Source: Cytophagaceae bacterium UBA7467
GTDB lineage: Bacteria; Bacteroidota; Bacteroidia; Cytophagales; Spirosomataceae
Length of the DNA stretch: 46,812 nucleotides
NCBI GenBank assembly: GCA_002479785.1
Contig: DLPD01000036.1
Location: 1-46,812, forward strand
Direction of reading: 5' to 3'
Shown: positions 8,119 through 16,304 of the stretch, piece by piece
How positions within the stretch are numbered: the stretch's first letter is position 1
Layout: the number at the start of each line of letters is the position of its first letter
Program-made: the position numbers and the translations under genes
The notes under the pieces: generated by a model
Told to the model about the DNA's origin: nothing
Seen by the model: only the letters and a program-made list of their open reading frames with translations
Databases searched by the model: none

Positions 8119-10545
8119 ATGAAAATCATTAAATCTGCATTTCCTCTGGTAATCGCCCTGTTTTTAACCTATGCGATGAACCAAAGCTGGGGAACCATAC
8201 CACCTTTTGGTAAATTGTTAAGTCCTTATCATGGATTTTGGATTAACGCTGAACAGGCCGGATCTGAGGAAATGAGCGAAGAGGAGCTTACAATTTCAGG
8301 GTTAATCAAGCCTGTCAAAATTGTGTATGATGAGATGGCTATACCGCATATTTTCGCTGAGAATGACCATGATTTGTTTTTAGCACAGGGGTATGTAACG
8401 GCTAAAGATCGATTATGGCAAATGGAGTTTCAGACACACTTTGCCGGTGGCCGCATTTCTGAAATTGTCGGTGAAAAAGGTTTGGCATCTGATCAATTCC
8501 AACGTCGCATGGGTTCCGTTTATGGTGCTGAACAATCCTTCGAGGGTATGAAGGAAGATCCACAAGCCAAGGTAGCATTGGAAGCTTATTCGGAGGGGGT
8601 AAATGCCTACATAAATTCGCTTTCTGAACGAGAATTGCCTTTGGAATATAAATTATTGAATTATAAACCAGAGCCTTGGACACCCATTAAAAGCGCCCTA
8701 TTCCTAAAAAATATGTCATTTGTATTAGCTTCTGGCACAGATGATTTGAAGATGACTAACATCCTTCGTAAATATGGTAGGGAAGTAGCGGAAGATTTAT
8801 TCCCTAATTATCCGTTTGAGGAGAGTCCAATCATTCCAACTGGATCCCCTGTTGATTTTAAGCCTGTACCTATTCCTGCGGCACCAGCTGCCTTTACAGG
8901 TTTAGGAAGTTCAATGTCCACTCCAGAAAAAGATCCTAACATTGGTTCAAATAATTGGGCTGTTTCAGGTAATAAGACCGTTTCGGGTATGCCCATTTTA
9001 GCCAATGATCCGCATTTAACCTTGTCTTTACCGTCGATTTGGTACCAGGTACAGTTAGTTGCTCCTGGTGTCAATGTGTATGGTTCTACGATGCCTGGAA
9101 CTCCGAATGTCATTACCGGTTTCAATAAAAACATTGCCTGGGGAGTAACAAATGTTGGGTCTGATGTATTAGACTGGTATCAAGTAAAGTTTAAAGATGC
9201 CTCTAAATTGGAATACTGGCATGATGGTCAATGGAAGAAAACCAAATTGCGTATAGAGACCTTTAAAGTTAAAGGTAAAAAGGATTTTGTGGATACAGTT
9301 TTCTTCACACACCATGGTCCTATTGTTTATTTGACTCATGAAAAACCATTTAAATCGAATATTCCTGTAGGACATGCTTTGCGTTGGATTGCCCACGAGA
9401 AATCGCAAGAATTAACGACTTTTTATCGATTGAACCGTGCTAAAAACTACGTGGATTATAAAGAGGCATTGCGCTATTTTTCTGCACCTGCACAGAACTT
9501 TGTGTTTGCAAGTAACGAAGGAGATATTGCGCTTTGGGTTAATGGGAAGTTTCCTCTGAAATCAAAGTTACAAGGTAAATATTTGATGGATGGGACGGAT
9601 GCTGCGGCAGATTGGCAAGGATTTATACCACAGGAGCATAATCCTCATGTATTGAATCCGGTTCGTGGTTTCGTAAGTTCAGCAAATCAATTTTCAACGG
9701 ATCCCTCTTACCCCTATTATCTAGGTTGGCAATATGCTCCATCTGAACGGGGACGGCGTATCAATGAGCGTTTAACTGTTATGCATAAAGTGACCATTGA
9801 TTCCTTGCGTGGACTACAGAATGATAACATGAATATTCGTGCTCGAAAATTATTGCCATTGTTATTGCGTTCGGTAAAATCAAATGAAAAGGCTTTGGGT
9901 ATTTTGAAATCTTGGAATTTGCAAAATAGCCCTGAATCCATTGGGGCCACGATTTTTGAGACATGGGTGGTCAATTTACAAGCTTTTTTATGGGATGATG
10001 AATTTGCATCGGATGATAAGATCCCTATGAATCGTCCTTCTATTGATCGTACAATACACCTGATTGAACAGGAAGCTAATGCTCGTTGGTGGGATAATGT
10101 CAAAACAAAAGCCAAAAAGGAAACAATGGATCAGATTATCAATACTTCCTTCAAGGCAACCTTAGATACACTTGTGAAACAGCATGGGGCATTGGGTTCA
10201 GAGTGGGCTTGGTACAAACACAAGCAAACGGGTGTTCGTCACTTGATTCCAGGAATGGATGCTTTGAGCAGGTTAAATATACCAATTGGAGGGGGAAGTT
10301 CTATTGTAAATGCTTCAACGACTAAAACAGGTCCTTCATGGCGATTTATTGTCGAATTATCTAAAACGGGTAATCCCAAAGCCTTTGGCGTTTACCCCGG
10401 AGGTCAGTCTGGAAACCCCGGTAGTGTGCATTATGATGATTTGATAGATACTTGGGCAAAAGGTGAGCTTCGCCCATTGTTATATTTGGATAATGCGAAT
10501 CAATCAACGAGTCGTATTCGTAAGAAAATTACTTTATCAAAATAA
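8119..10545 (+). CDS. Penicillin-acylase-family amidohydrolase
   Basis: An 808-aa precursor of the Ntn-hydrolase family that includes penicillin G acylase and acyl-homoserine-lactone acylases. The alpha part carries the conserved IPHIFAENDHDLFLAQGYVTAKDRLWQME (about 76-103). The beta part would start at Ser277 in IGSNNWAVSG, the serine exposed by autocleavage that attacks the amide. GNPGSVHYDD near the C terminus is also conserved. An N-terminal hydrophobic segment (about 7-20) is a signal peptide or anchor, so the enzyme should act in the periplasm. The substrate cannot be told from sequence: beta-lactam, acyl-homoserine lactone and other N-acyl compounds are all possible. A small membrane protein gene begins 4 bases after its stop. 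Confidence 0.93.
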   Translation: MKIIKSAFPLVIALFLTYAMNQSWGTIPPFGKLLSPYHGFWINAEQAGSEEMSEEELTISGLIKPVKIVYDEMAIPHIFAENDHDLFLAQGYVTAKDRLWQMEFQTHFAGGRISEIVGEKGLASDQFQRRMGSVYGAEQSFEGMKEDPQAKVALEAYSEGVNAYINSLSERELPLEYKLLNYKPEPWTPIKSALFLKNMSFVLASGTDDLKMTNILRKYGREVAEDLFPNYPFEESPIIPTGSPVDFKPVPIPAAPAAFTGLGSSMSTPEKDPNIGSNNWAVSGNKTVSGMPILANDPHLTLSLPSIWYQVQLVAPGVNVYGSTMPGTPNVITGFNKNIAWGVTNVGSDVLDWYQVKFKDASKLEYWHDGQWKKTKLRIETFKVKGKKDFVDTVFFTHHGPIVYLTHEKPFKSNIPVGHALRWIAHEKSQELTTFYRLNRAKNYVDYKEALRYFSAPAQNFVFASNEGDIALWVNGKFPLKSKLQGKYLMDGTDAAADWQGFIPQEHNPHVLNPVRGFVSSANQFSTDPSYPYYLGWQYAPSERGRRINERLTVMHKVTIDSLRGLQNDNMNIRARKLLPLLLRSVKSNEKALGILKSWNLQNSPESIGATIFETWVVNLQAFLWDDEFASDDKIPMNRPSIDRTIHLIEQEANARWWDNVKTKAKKETMDQIINTSFKATLDTLVKQHGALGSEWAWYKHKQTGVRHLIPGMDALSRLNIPIGGGSSIVNASTTKTGPSWRFIVELSKTGNPKAFGVYPGGQSGNPGSVHYDDLIDTWAKGELRPLLYLDNANQSTSRIRKKITLSK

Positions 10546-10549
10546 AATC

Positions 10550-10894
10550 ATGAAAAGCACTATTTTATCTATCATTATATTAATCATCGTAGGGGCACTA
10601 GTGGGTTTCTATCTACCTTGGTACGCAATGGGAATTCAAGCGGGTATTTTAGCTTTTTTGTTGCGTTTCCCCACAAAGAGGGCCTTTATTACAGGATTTA
10701 TTTCAGGATTATTGCTTTGGGGTGGCTCTGCATGGTGGTTGAATATTTCAAATCCAAGTGCTTTGCCCGCGCGAATGGCTTTTTTGTTACCGTTAAAGGG
10801 AAGTATTATTCTACTTTATATTTTTACTGGCCTAATTGGAGGGATTCTGTTAGGCATTTGGACCTGGGCTGGGGCTAGATTAAGACAGAAATAA
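10550..10894 (+). CDS. Small integral membrane protein, unknown function
   Basis: A 114-aa, strongly hydrophobic protein with three to four predicted membrane spans (about 4-22, 25-40, 45-63 and 74-107). The family is not recognised. The start chosen is the ATG at 10550, 4 bases after the acylase stop, because it begins directly with a membrane segment (MKSTILSIIILIIVGALVG). An upstream in-frame start would add residues encoded inside the acylase gene in another frame. Co-transcription with the acylase gene is likely. Confidence 0.7.
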   Translation: MKSTILSIIILIIVGALVGFYLPWYAMGIQAGILAFLLRFPTKRAFITGFISGLLLWGGSAWWLNISNPSALPARMAFLLPLKGSIILLYIFTGLIGGILLGIWTWAGARLRQK

Positions 10895-10900
10895 TAAATT

Positions 10901-10933
10901 TTTAGGACAAACGATACAGACCTTGTATATTTG
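10901..10933 (+). promoter_or_regulatory. Candidate promoter of ompH
   Basis: TTTA (10901-10904), 21 bases, then TATATTTG (10926-10933), a perfect TAnnTTTG box. The ompH start codon lies 30 bases after the box. Confidence 0.5.
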
Positions 10934-10963
10934 CCGTCAATCCAATTAATAAAATAAATACAC

Positions 10964-11560
10964 GTGAAAAATTTACCATACGCTTGGTTGGGCGTTTTAA
11001 CCATCGCAATTGCTTTTTTATTTTACCAAAATTCAGGTAGCTCGTCTACAGGCTTAGGTGCTTCGACAGCTGATGGAAAACGTATTGTATTCGTAAACTC
11101 GGATTCGTTATTAACGAATTACCAGTTTTACAAGGACGCTCAGAAAGAGTTTGAGAACAAAGGATACCGTTTACAAGTGGACTTAGGTCAAAAAGAGCAA
11201 GCTTTACAAGGTGAATTGCAAGCGATTCAACAACGTGCATCTGCTATGACTCAAGCCGAGTTGCAAGCTGCTGATATGATGTTGAAAAAGAAGGGTGCTC
11301 AATTGCAACAATATTCACAACAAAAACAAGCGGAGTTAGGACAAGAGCAAGCGAAGAAAAACGAAGAGTTGTACAACAACATTCGTGACTATATCTCGAA
11401 GACAAACAAAGCAAACAAATATGAGTTTGTGTTAGGTTATTCTAAAGTGGGTGGCGGTATTTTATTTGCTGATCCTTCTGTAGACGTAACACAAAAAATC
11501 ATCGAAGGATTGAACAAAGAGTACGCTGCAACGAAAGGCGAGAAAAAAGAAGATAAATAA
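10964..11560 (+). CDS. OmpH/Skp-family periplasmic chaperone
   Basis: A 198-aa protein that starts with GTG and a membrane or signal segment (about 5-22, YAWLGVLTIAIAFLFY). The rest has the Skp layout: IVFVNSDSLLTNYQFYKDAQKEFE, then a long Gln-, Lys- and Ala-rich helical coiled-coil arm (about 60-140), returning to YEFVLGYSKVGGGILFADPSVDVTQKIIEGLN. Skp-type proteins hold unfolded outer-membrane proteins in the periplasm. It is a single gene with its own candidate promoter and a strong terminator. Many genomes place ompH next to bamA, but no bamA is seen here. Confidence 0.9.
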   Translation: MKNLPYAWLGVLTIAIAFLFYQNSGSSSTGLGASTADGKRIVFVNSDSLLTNYQFYKDAQKEFENKGYRLQVDLGQKEQALQGELQAIQQRASAMTQAELQAADMMLKKKGAQLQQYSQQKQAELGQEQAKKNEELYNNIRDYISKTNKANKYEFVLGYSKVGGGILFADPSVDVTQKIIEGLNKEYAATKGEKKEDK

Positions 11561-11578
11561 AAGCGAATAGCTTAATTT

Positions 11579-11611
11579 AGCCACGCAGTGTTTCGCTGTG
11601 TGGCTTTTTTT
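11579..11611 (+). terminator. Intrinsic terminator after ompH, just before smpB
   Basis: A 12-base arm AGCCACGCAGTG (11579-11590), loop TTT, and arm CGCTGTGTGGCT (11594-11605) pair throughout if G-T wobbles are allowed, followed by a run of T to 11611. The smpB ATG is only 6 bases further on. Confidence 0.9.
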
Positions 11612-11617
11612 ATTCCA

Positions 11618-12079
11618 ATGGCAAAAGAGAAAATCCAAAAGTCTGTTGAAATCAAGAACCGTAGGGCATCCTTTGAATACGCATTCATTGATACCTTCAC
11701 GGCTGGCTTGGTATTGACCGGTACCGAGATCAAATCCATCCGCCAAGGGAAAGCCAATTTGACTGATGCGTATTGTCTATTCTTTCAGGACGAACTCTTC
11801 GTTCGCAATATGCACATTTCTGCCTATGACGAGGGTACACATTACAACCATGACCCATTACGTGATCGAAAGTTACTGTTATCGAAACGCGAGTTAGGCA
11901 AATTACAGAAGGAGCTGAAGAACGTGGGTTTGACGATTATTCCCACTCGTCTATTCATCTCAGATAAAGGCTTTGCTAAACTAAACATTGCGCTTTCGAA
12001 AGGGAAAAAGACCTTTGACAAACGAGATGACATTAAAGAAAAAGATGTAAAGCGGGATATGGATCGATCCCTGTCTTAG
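11618..12079 (+). CDS. smpB: SsrA-binding protein
   Basis: A 153-aa protein with the SmpB fold motifs IKNRRASFEYAFIDTFTAGL, TGTEIKSIRQGKANLTDAYC and GLTIIPTRLFISDKGFAKL, and a basic C-terminal tail (KRDDIKEKDVKRDMDR). It binds tmRNA and helps it rescue stalled ribosomes. The start at 11618 (MAKEKIQ) matches family N termini. A longer frame would begin inside the terminator stem. The start codon lies 6 bases after the T run of that terminator, leaving no room for a separate promoter in the gap. Expression must therefore depend on read-through, on RNA processing, or on a promoter inside ompH. The last 4 bases overlap the convergent hemJ. Confidence 0.96.
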   Translation: MAKEKIQKSVEIKNRRASFEYAFIDTFTAGLVLTGTEIKSIRQGKANLTDAYCLFFQDELFVRNMHISAYDEGTHYNHDPLRDRKLLLSKRELGKLQKELKNVGLTIIPTRLFISDKGFAKLNIALSKGKKTFDKRDDIKEKDVKRDMDRSLS

Positions 12080-12621
12080 TTAGACCTGTGTCTGATTTTC
12101 TTAACGATACTTACTGCCGCCATGATGACGATGGCGAAAATCACAAATCCTCCCAATCCATACATCCAGTCTAAGGTATTTTTTGCTACAACTAAGAATA
12201 CCACGGCCACTAAAAGAATGGTCGCTATTTCGTTATAAAGCCTCAATTGCGTTCCTGATAGCACAAAATTCCCTTTTCTAAATTGTAGAATCAGGTATCT
12301 ACAAACAAAATGATAAACCGTAATAGCTACGACGAAGCCTAATTTCAAATGCAACCAGCCTTGAGATCCGAAGCTACTTAACCATGCCACATATATCAAC
12401 GATAAACCCGTGATCCAAGTCAAGAACATCGCTGGAATCATGATGGCATTGAAGAGGATTTTCTCCATTTTCTCGAACTGCTTCGATAAAATACCTTTCT
12501 CTGGTTCTTCCTTCGCTTGTGATTCAGCGTGGTAAACCAACAAACGAGGAAGGTAAAACAGGCCTGCAAACCAGCTGACAACGAATATGATATGAATGGA
12601 TTTTAAGACCGTATAGCTCAT
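12076..12621 (-). CDS. hemJ: HemJ-type protoporphyrinogen oxidase (UPF0093/CopD-like)
   Basis: A 181-aa membrane protein with four to five hydrophobic spans. The N terminus, LKSIHIIFVVSWFAGLFYLPRLLVYH, contains the conserved His10 and the WFAGLFYLPRL signature of HemJ. The HLKLGFV stretch in mid-protein is also conserved. HemJ oxidises protoporphyrinogen IX to protoporphyrin IX, the penultimate step of haem synthesis, at the inner membrane. It starts 1 base after the stop of the glycosyltransferase gene and so sits last in a three-gene unit (tag, glycosyltransferase, hemJ). None of the other haem genes are present here. Confidence 0.88.
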   Translation of the reverse strand: MSYTVLKSIHIIFVVSWFAGLFYLPRLLVYHAESQAKEEPEKGILSKQFEKMEKILFNAIMIPAMFLTWITGLSLIYVAWLSSFGSQGWLHLKLGFVVAITVYHFVCRYLILQFRKGNFVLSGTQLRLYNEIATILLVAVVFLVVAKNTLDWMYGLGGFVIFAIVIMAAVSIVKKIRHRSN

Positions 12622-12622
12622 A

Positions 12623-13396
12623 TTAGGCTTGGTAACGCTTGAACAAACTATTGATTTTCATTTGGATTACTCCAAAAATCGCTTCTTTAAAAATATTCGC
12701 TGACATCTTACTCGTTCCTTTCGTGCGATCTGTAAAGATGATAGGTACTTCTACGAGTTTGAAGCCATATTTCCAGGTGGTGAATTTCATTTCTACTTGG
12801 AAGGCGTAACCGATGAATTTGATCTGATCCAATGGAATAGTTTCCAATGTCTTTTTACGATAACAAACGAATCCAGCGGTAGCATCTTGCACTTTCATTC
12901 CTGTAATAAAGCGAACATAAAATCCGGCAAAATAGGACATCAATACGCGACCCATAGGCCAGTTAACTACATTGACCCCATTAATGTAGCGGGATCCGAT
13001 GGACATATCTCCGTTTCCGGCTTCTGATTCATTTAATTTTTCCGCCTTTAATTCTGCAGGAGTTGCACAGGCTTTAAATAGACGAATTAAATCATCTGGA
13101 TTGTGAGAAAAGTCCGCATCCATCTCAAAGATGAAGTCATAGCCTTTAGCCAGGGCGATTTTAAAGCCTTCGATGTACGCGGTGCCTAAACCTAATTTGC
13201 CTTTTCTTTCTAGCAGGTGAATTCGTCCTTCATTCGCTTTTTGGAGGCGTTTTACTTCCTGTGCTGTTCCATCAGGTGAACCATCATCCACAATTAAGAC
13301 ATCAAAAACGGGATCCAAGCTCAAGACCTTCAAAAGGATGGCTTCGATGTTTTCAATCTCATTGTAGGTAGGGATAATGACTATCCTTTTGTTCAT
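12623..13396 (-). CDS. Polyprenol-phosphate mannosyltransferase-like GT2 enzyme (DPM1-like)
   Basis: A 257-aa GT2 glycosyltransferase of the soluble DPM1 type. Visible motifs are IIPTYNEIENIE (about 6-17), VLIVDDGSPDGTA (33-45), GLGTAYIEGFKIAL (69-82) and the metal-binding FEMDADFSHNPDDL (90-103). These enzymes transfer a sugar, often mannose, from a nucleotide donor to a polyprenyl phosphate at the inner face of the membrane, for later protein or glycan modification. There is no C-terminal membrane domain, unlike bactoprenol glucosyltransferases. Bacteroidota perform O-glycosylation of exported proteins, a plausible but unproven link. Its start abuts the tag stop directly. Confidence 0.92.
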   Translation of the reverse strand: MNKRIVIIPTYNEIENIEAILLKVLSLDPVFDVLIVDDGSPDGTAQEVKRLQKANEGRIHLLERKGKLGLGTAYIEGFKIALAKGYDFIFEMDADFSHNPDDLIRLFKACATPAELKAEKLNESEAGNGDMSIGSRYINGVNVVNWPMGRVLMSYFAGFYVRFITGMKVQDATAGFVCYRKKTLETIPLDQIKFIGYAFQVEMKFTTWKYGFKLVEVPIIFTDRTKGTSKMSANIFKEAIFGVIQMKINSLFKRYQA

Positions 13397-13966
13397 TTAG
13401 TTATTGTTAGGATGGCGAAAACAGTCGGTCGTATGATCGTTCACTAATCCAGCGGCCTGCATCAACGCATAACAAATGGTAGGGCCGACAAATCGGAATC
13501 CATTCTTTTTTAGAGATTTGCTCAATAAGACAGAAATTTCTGTGCTAGCGGGTAATTCTCCGTGATGGGCAAAGTGGTTTAGGATAGGCGTATGGCCCAC
13601 AAACTCCCAAATATATTGGTTAAAGCTACCAAATTTTTCCTGAATTTTAATAAAAGACTGTGCATTCGTTCGAACGGCGCTGATTTTTAGGCGATTTCGA
13701 ATGATTAGTTCGTTTTGCATTTGGGCTTCTAGTTGCTCATTCGACCAGGTTGCTAAGGCGTGGTAGTCGAAATGCGCGAAGGCTTCTCTGAAGGCTTCGC
13801 GTCGCTTCAAAATGGTGATCCAAGAAAGACCAGCTTGGAAGCCTTCTAGGATGAGGAGCTCAAAAAGTGCTTCATCGCGGTGTTCCGGATTACCCCATTC
13901 GAGGTCGTGGTAGGTTTGGTATAATTCGTCTGAACCACACCAGCGGCAGCGTATTTTAGTGTCCAT
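13397..13966 (-). CDS. tag: DNA-3-methyladenine glycosylase I
   Basis: A 189-aa protein with the Tag signature RCRWCGSDELYQTYHDLEWGNP and FEGFQAGLSW-like helix (LEGFQAGLSWITILKRREAFREAF). The zinc ligands known in E. coli Tag (Cys4, His17, His175, Cys179) correspond to Cys7, His20, His178 and Cys182 here, so the zinc site is complete. The enzyme removes 3-methyladenine from DNA. It is the first gene of the unit with the glycosyltransferase and hemJ. It is the second alkylation-repair glycosylase of this window, after the AlkD-type protein at 4602-5261. Confidence 0.96.
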   Translation of the reverse strand: MDTKIRCRWCGSDELYQTYHDLEWGNPEHRDEALFELLILEGFQAGLSWITILKRREAFREAFAHFDYHALATWSNEQLEAQMQNELIIRNRLKISAVRTNAQSFIKIQEKFGSFNQYIWEFVGHTPILNHFAHHGELPASTEISVLLSKSLKKNGFRFVGPTICYALMQAAGLVNDHTTDCFRHPNNN

Positions 13967-14023
13967 TTTTCGAGTTTCTTTTTACAAAATAGGAGAATTA
14001 ATTTCGAAAATTTGGCTCAAGAA

Positions 14024-14053
14024 ATTGATAAAATAGAAATTGAACTACCTTTG
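14024..14053 (+). promoter_or_regulatory. Candidate promoter of the cobalamin receptor transcript
   Basis: ATTG (14024-14027), 18 bases, then TACCTTTG (14046-14053), a perfect TAnnTTTG box. Transcription would start a few bases on, at the first stem of the riboswitch. Confidence 0.6.
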
Positions 14054-14054
14054 T

Positions 14055-14222
14055 GGCAGCGAAAGGTTCTGCGCCGCTTCGAACGGTGTTGATTAATAGG
14101 GAATTTGGTGGAAATCCGAAACTGTCCCCGCAACTGTAAATTTTCAAAAAGCTTTTCAATCTAGGGTCACTGGCAATGCTGGGAAGGCCGAAAAGCAATG
14201 GAAGTGAGTCAGGAGACCTGCC
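14055..14222 (+). promoter_or_regulatory. Cobalamin riboswitch
   Basis: The segment has the conserved core of the B12 element: GGTGGAAATCCGAAACTG, then TCCCCGCAACTGTAAA, then TCACTGG and GGGAAGGC, and the B12 box GAGTCAGGAGACCTGCC (14206-14222). GGCAG at 14055-14059 can close the structure with CTGCC at 14218-14222. It precedes a TonB-dependent receptor, so the receptor should be shut off when cobalamin is plentiful. Confidence 0.95.
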
Positions 14223-14234
14223 TTTTACTATTCT

Positions 14235-14286
14235 TGACCTTGCATTACGGAGGATGATCCGAGGTCGAGCGTTCGATTACCTTTTT
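14235..14286 (+). promoter_or_regulatory. Likely expression platform of the riboswitch
   Basis: After the aptamer, GACCT (from 14235) can pair with AGGTC (14262-14266), enclosing a smaller CGGA/TCCG stem. A T run follows at 14282-14286 but not directly after the stem, so it is not a clean terminator. CGTTCGA (14270-14276) is exactly complementary to TCGAACG (14079-14085) near the aptamer 5' end, a possible alternative pairing. The switching mechanism is inferred. Confidence 0.4.
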
Positions 14287-14314
14287 ATTTCATAGGCCTG
14301 AAAGGGCAAAAAAC

Positions 14315-16300
14315 ATGTTAAACGTAGTATTTATTGCGGCCACGATGTGGTCTGCGGTGGGAAGTGGACAGTCGCTAGTCGACAGTCGTCAGTGGACAGT
14401 GGACAGTGGGCAGGGAAAAATCTCTACTCTATACTCTCCTCTCTCTACTTTAAAAAGAGATTCTACTTTGAGTGAGGTTACCATCTCTGCTCCCAAGTAC
14501 CCAGAAAAGCTGGCGCGATCGGGGAAGGTGGTTTCGGTTATTTCGGCCGAAATGATTCAGGCTAACCAAGGGAAAAGTCTAGGTGAATTACTCCAACAAA
14601 GTGTGGGTATCTCGGTAGTAGGCGCGCGCAGCGCGCCGGGTACGAACCAGGAAATTTATGTAAGAGGGGCGAATACGGGTCATGTCCTTTTATTAATGGA
14701 CGGATTTCCTCTAAACGATCCTTCGCATATTTCGTCTGTGATGGATTGGAACTTGATTTCTTTGGCAAACATCGAACGTATTGAAATCCTAAAAGGAGGC
14801 CAATCCACGCTGTATGGGTCGGATGCGATGGCGGCAGTGATCAATTTAGTCACTAAGAAAAATGCGAAAGGATTACAGGTGGTACTTCAGGCAGGAGGCT
14901 TAGGCACACACCAAGAGCAGATTTCTTGGTCCACTACGAAAGGAAAAAATCAGTTTCAAATACAAGCTCAAAATTACGGGACGGATGGTTTCTCTTCGGC
15001 CAAAATAGCCCAAGGAAAAGCGGAGGCTGACGGATTTAAGCAGCAAAGCTGGGGTTTGAAATGGGGGCGAGATATGGGCAAATTAGGTAACCTAGATTTC
15101 GCTTATTCTTCGCAGTTATATCAAGGGAATTTAGATAATGGCCCCTTTGTAGATGACCGAGATTTTACTTCGAAGGCTGTAAGTCATTCGTTTAGAGTAC
15201 AATACCAGTTGAATAAATGGACGATTCGCGCCTTCCAAGATTTGATACATCGGGAGTTTCGAAACGATTCGACGGATATCCCAGCAAATGCGTGGTCGAA
15301 ATATAGCTTATCAACGTATGCAGGATTGAACCAAGGAATAGAAGCGTTTGTTAAAATTCCAGTAAAAGAAAATGCGACCTTGTTGATTGGTTCTGAATTT
15401 AGACGCCAAAAAACGGAGCAAAACGACTTTTCCATCAGCGACTACGGGCCGTATTCGTCTCCTGAATTATCAGAGAAACAAAAGACCCAGCAGATTGTGG
15501 GTTCCTATGCTACGTTCCAGCAGAGCTGGGGTGAGGTAGGTTATGAGGTGGGTACGCGCTGGAATGCGCAATCGACTTTTGGAAACTATTTTACTTATAA
15601 TTTGAATCCTTATTGGGCTATTTCGAAGACGGCAAAGGTCTTTGGGAATTATTATACGAGTTTTAAAACGCCATCGATTTATCAATTAGCGTCTCCTTAT
15701 GGTAATCTGAATTTACAACCGGAGCAGGGAAAAACAATCGAATTGGGGGTTGAAAAAAAGATGAAATCGTGGAAAATTCGCGCTGTTGCCTTTGAAAATC
15801 AAGTGAATCAGGGGATCGTATTTCAGGCGATGGATACGGAGCCTTTTGGTAAATACCAAAACATCTCCCAGCAGCATACCCGCGGAGTCGAATTCGAGAT
15901 CAATTATCAAACGGCGAAATTTCAAGCTGATTTCAATTACACCTATTTGAAAGGAGAGATGACAGATCGTGATTCGACTTATTCTTCCTTGATTCGACGT
16001 CCTTCAAATGCTTGGAATCTTTATTTACAGGCCAAATTGACAAATAAATGGTCGGTCGGATTAGCGAATCAATATGTAGGCCAAAGAACGGACTATTTCT
16101 ATGACGAGGCCACCTACTCCGTTCAACCGAATCCCATGTCAGCTTACCTATGGACGGATATTTCGATTCACTACCGAATTAATTCCAAATGGAAGCTATC
16201 TGCCTTGTTGAAAAATGCGTTGAATCAAGAAATAATGGAGATTACGGGTTATAGCGGTCAACCGAGGAACTTACAAATTTCCCTTTCAGGGGCATTTTAA
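14315..16300 (+). CDS. BtuB-like TonB-dependent cobalamin receptor
   Basis: A 661-aa outer-membrane receptor. A short signal peptide (about 1-18) is followed by an odd linker and then a probable TonB box near LSEVTISA (about 53-60). The plug domain (about 63-190) includes GKSLGELLQQSVGISV, IYVRGANTGHVLLLMDGFPLND and IERIEILKGGQSTLYGSDAMAAVINLVTK. The remainder alternates aromatic and polar residues as a 22-strand barrel does, and ends with the usual aromatic C-terminal Phe. It imports vitamin B12-like corrinoids with energy from TonB. The ligand is inferred from the cobalamin riboswitch directly upstream. Residues about 17-34 are encoded by a 14-base tandem repeat, which looks like a sequence inserted in frame between signal peptide and TonB box. 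No BtuCDF genes follow. Confidence 0.93.
   Translation: MLNVVFIAATMWSAVGSGQSLVDSRQWTVDSGQGKISTLYSPLSTLKRDSTLSEVTISAPKYPEKLARSGKVVSVISAEMIQANQGKSLGELLQQSVGISVVGARSAPGTNQEIYVRGANTGHVLLLMDGFPLNDPSHISSVMDWNLISLANIERIEILKGGQSTLYGSDAMAAVINLVTKKNAKGLQVVLQAGGLGTHQEQISWSTTKGKNQFQIQAQNYGTDGFSSAKIAQGKAEADGFKQQSWGLKWGRDMGKLGNLDFAYSSQLYQGNLDNGPFVDDRDFTSKAVSHSFRVQYQLNKWTIRAFQDLIHREFRNDSTDIPANAWSKYSLSTYAGLNQGIEAFVKIPVKENATLLIGSEFRRQKTEQNDFSISDYGPYSSPELSEKQKTQQIVGSYATFQQSWGEVGYEVGTRWNAQSTFGNYFTYNLNPYWAISKTAKVFGNYYTSFKTPSIYQLASPYGNLNLQPEQGKTIELGVEKKMKSWKIRAVAFENQVNQGIVFQAMDTEPFGKYQNISQQHTRGVEFEINYQTAKFQADFNYTYLKGEMTDRDSTYSSLIRRPSNAWNLYLQAKLTNKWSVGLANQYVGQRTDYFYDEATYSVQPNPMSAYLWTDISIHYRINSKWKLSALLKNALNQEIMEITGYSGQPRNLQISLSGAF
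14363..14412 (+). repeat. 14-base degenerate tandem repeat inside the receptor gene
   Basis: Units beginning AGTGGACAGT, AGTCGACAGT and AGTGGACAGT occur at 14363, 14377 and 14391, with a partial fourth from 14405. The period is 14, not a multiple of three, so each copy is read in a different frame. A pyrimidine-rich TCTCTACTC-like stretch follows at 14421-14449. Both lie between signal peptide and TonB box. Confidence 0.75.
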
Positions 16301-16304
16301 ATTT

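Noticed and set aside
9717..10115. 132-codon minus-strand frame within the acylase gene
   Set aside because: It is antisense to a well-supported conserved gene and shows no recognisable domain or start context.
11588..11617. Earlier start for smpB, adding ten residues
   Set aside because: It would begin inside the terminator stem, and SmpB proteins begin near MAKEKIQ.
13967..14314. Possible small RNA gene or tRNA in the longest gene-free stretch
   Set aside because: The conserved B12 box and core motifs identify it as a cobalamin riboswitch; no tRNA cloverleaf is visible.
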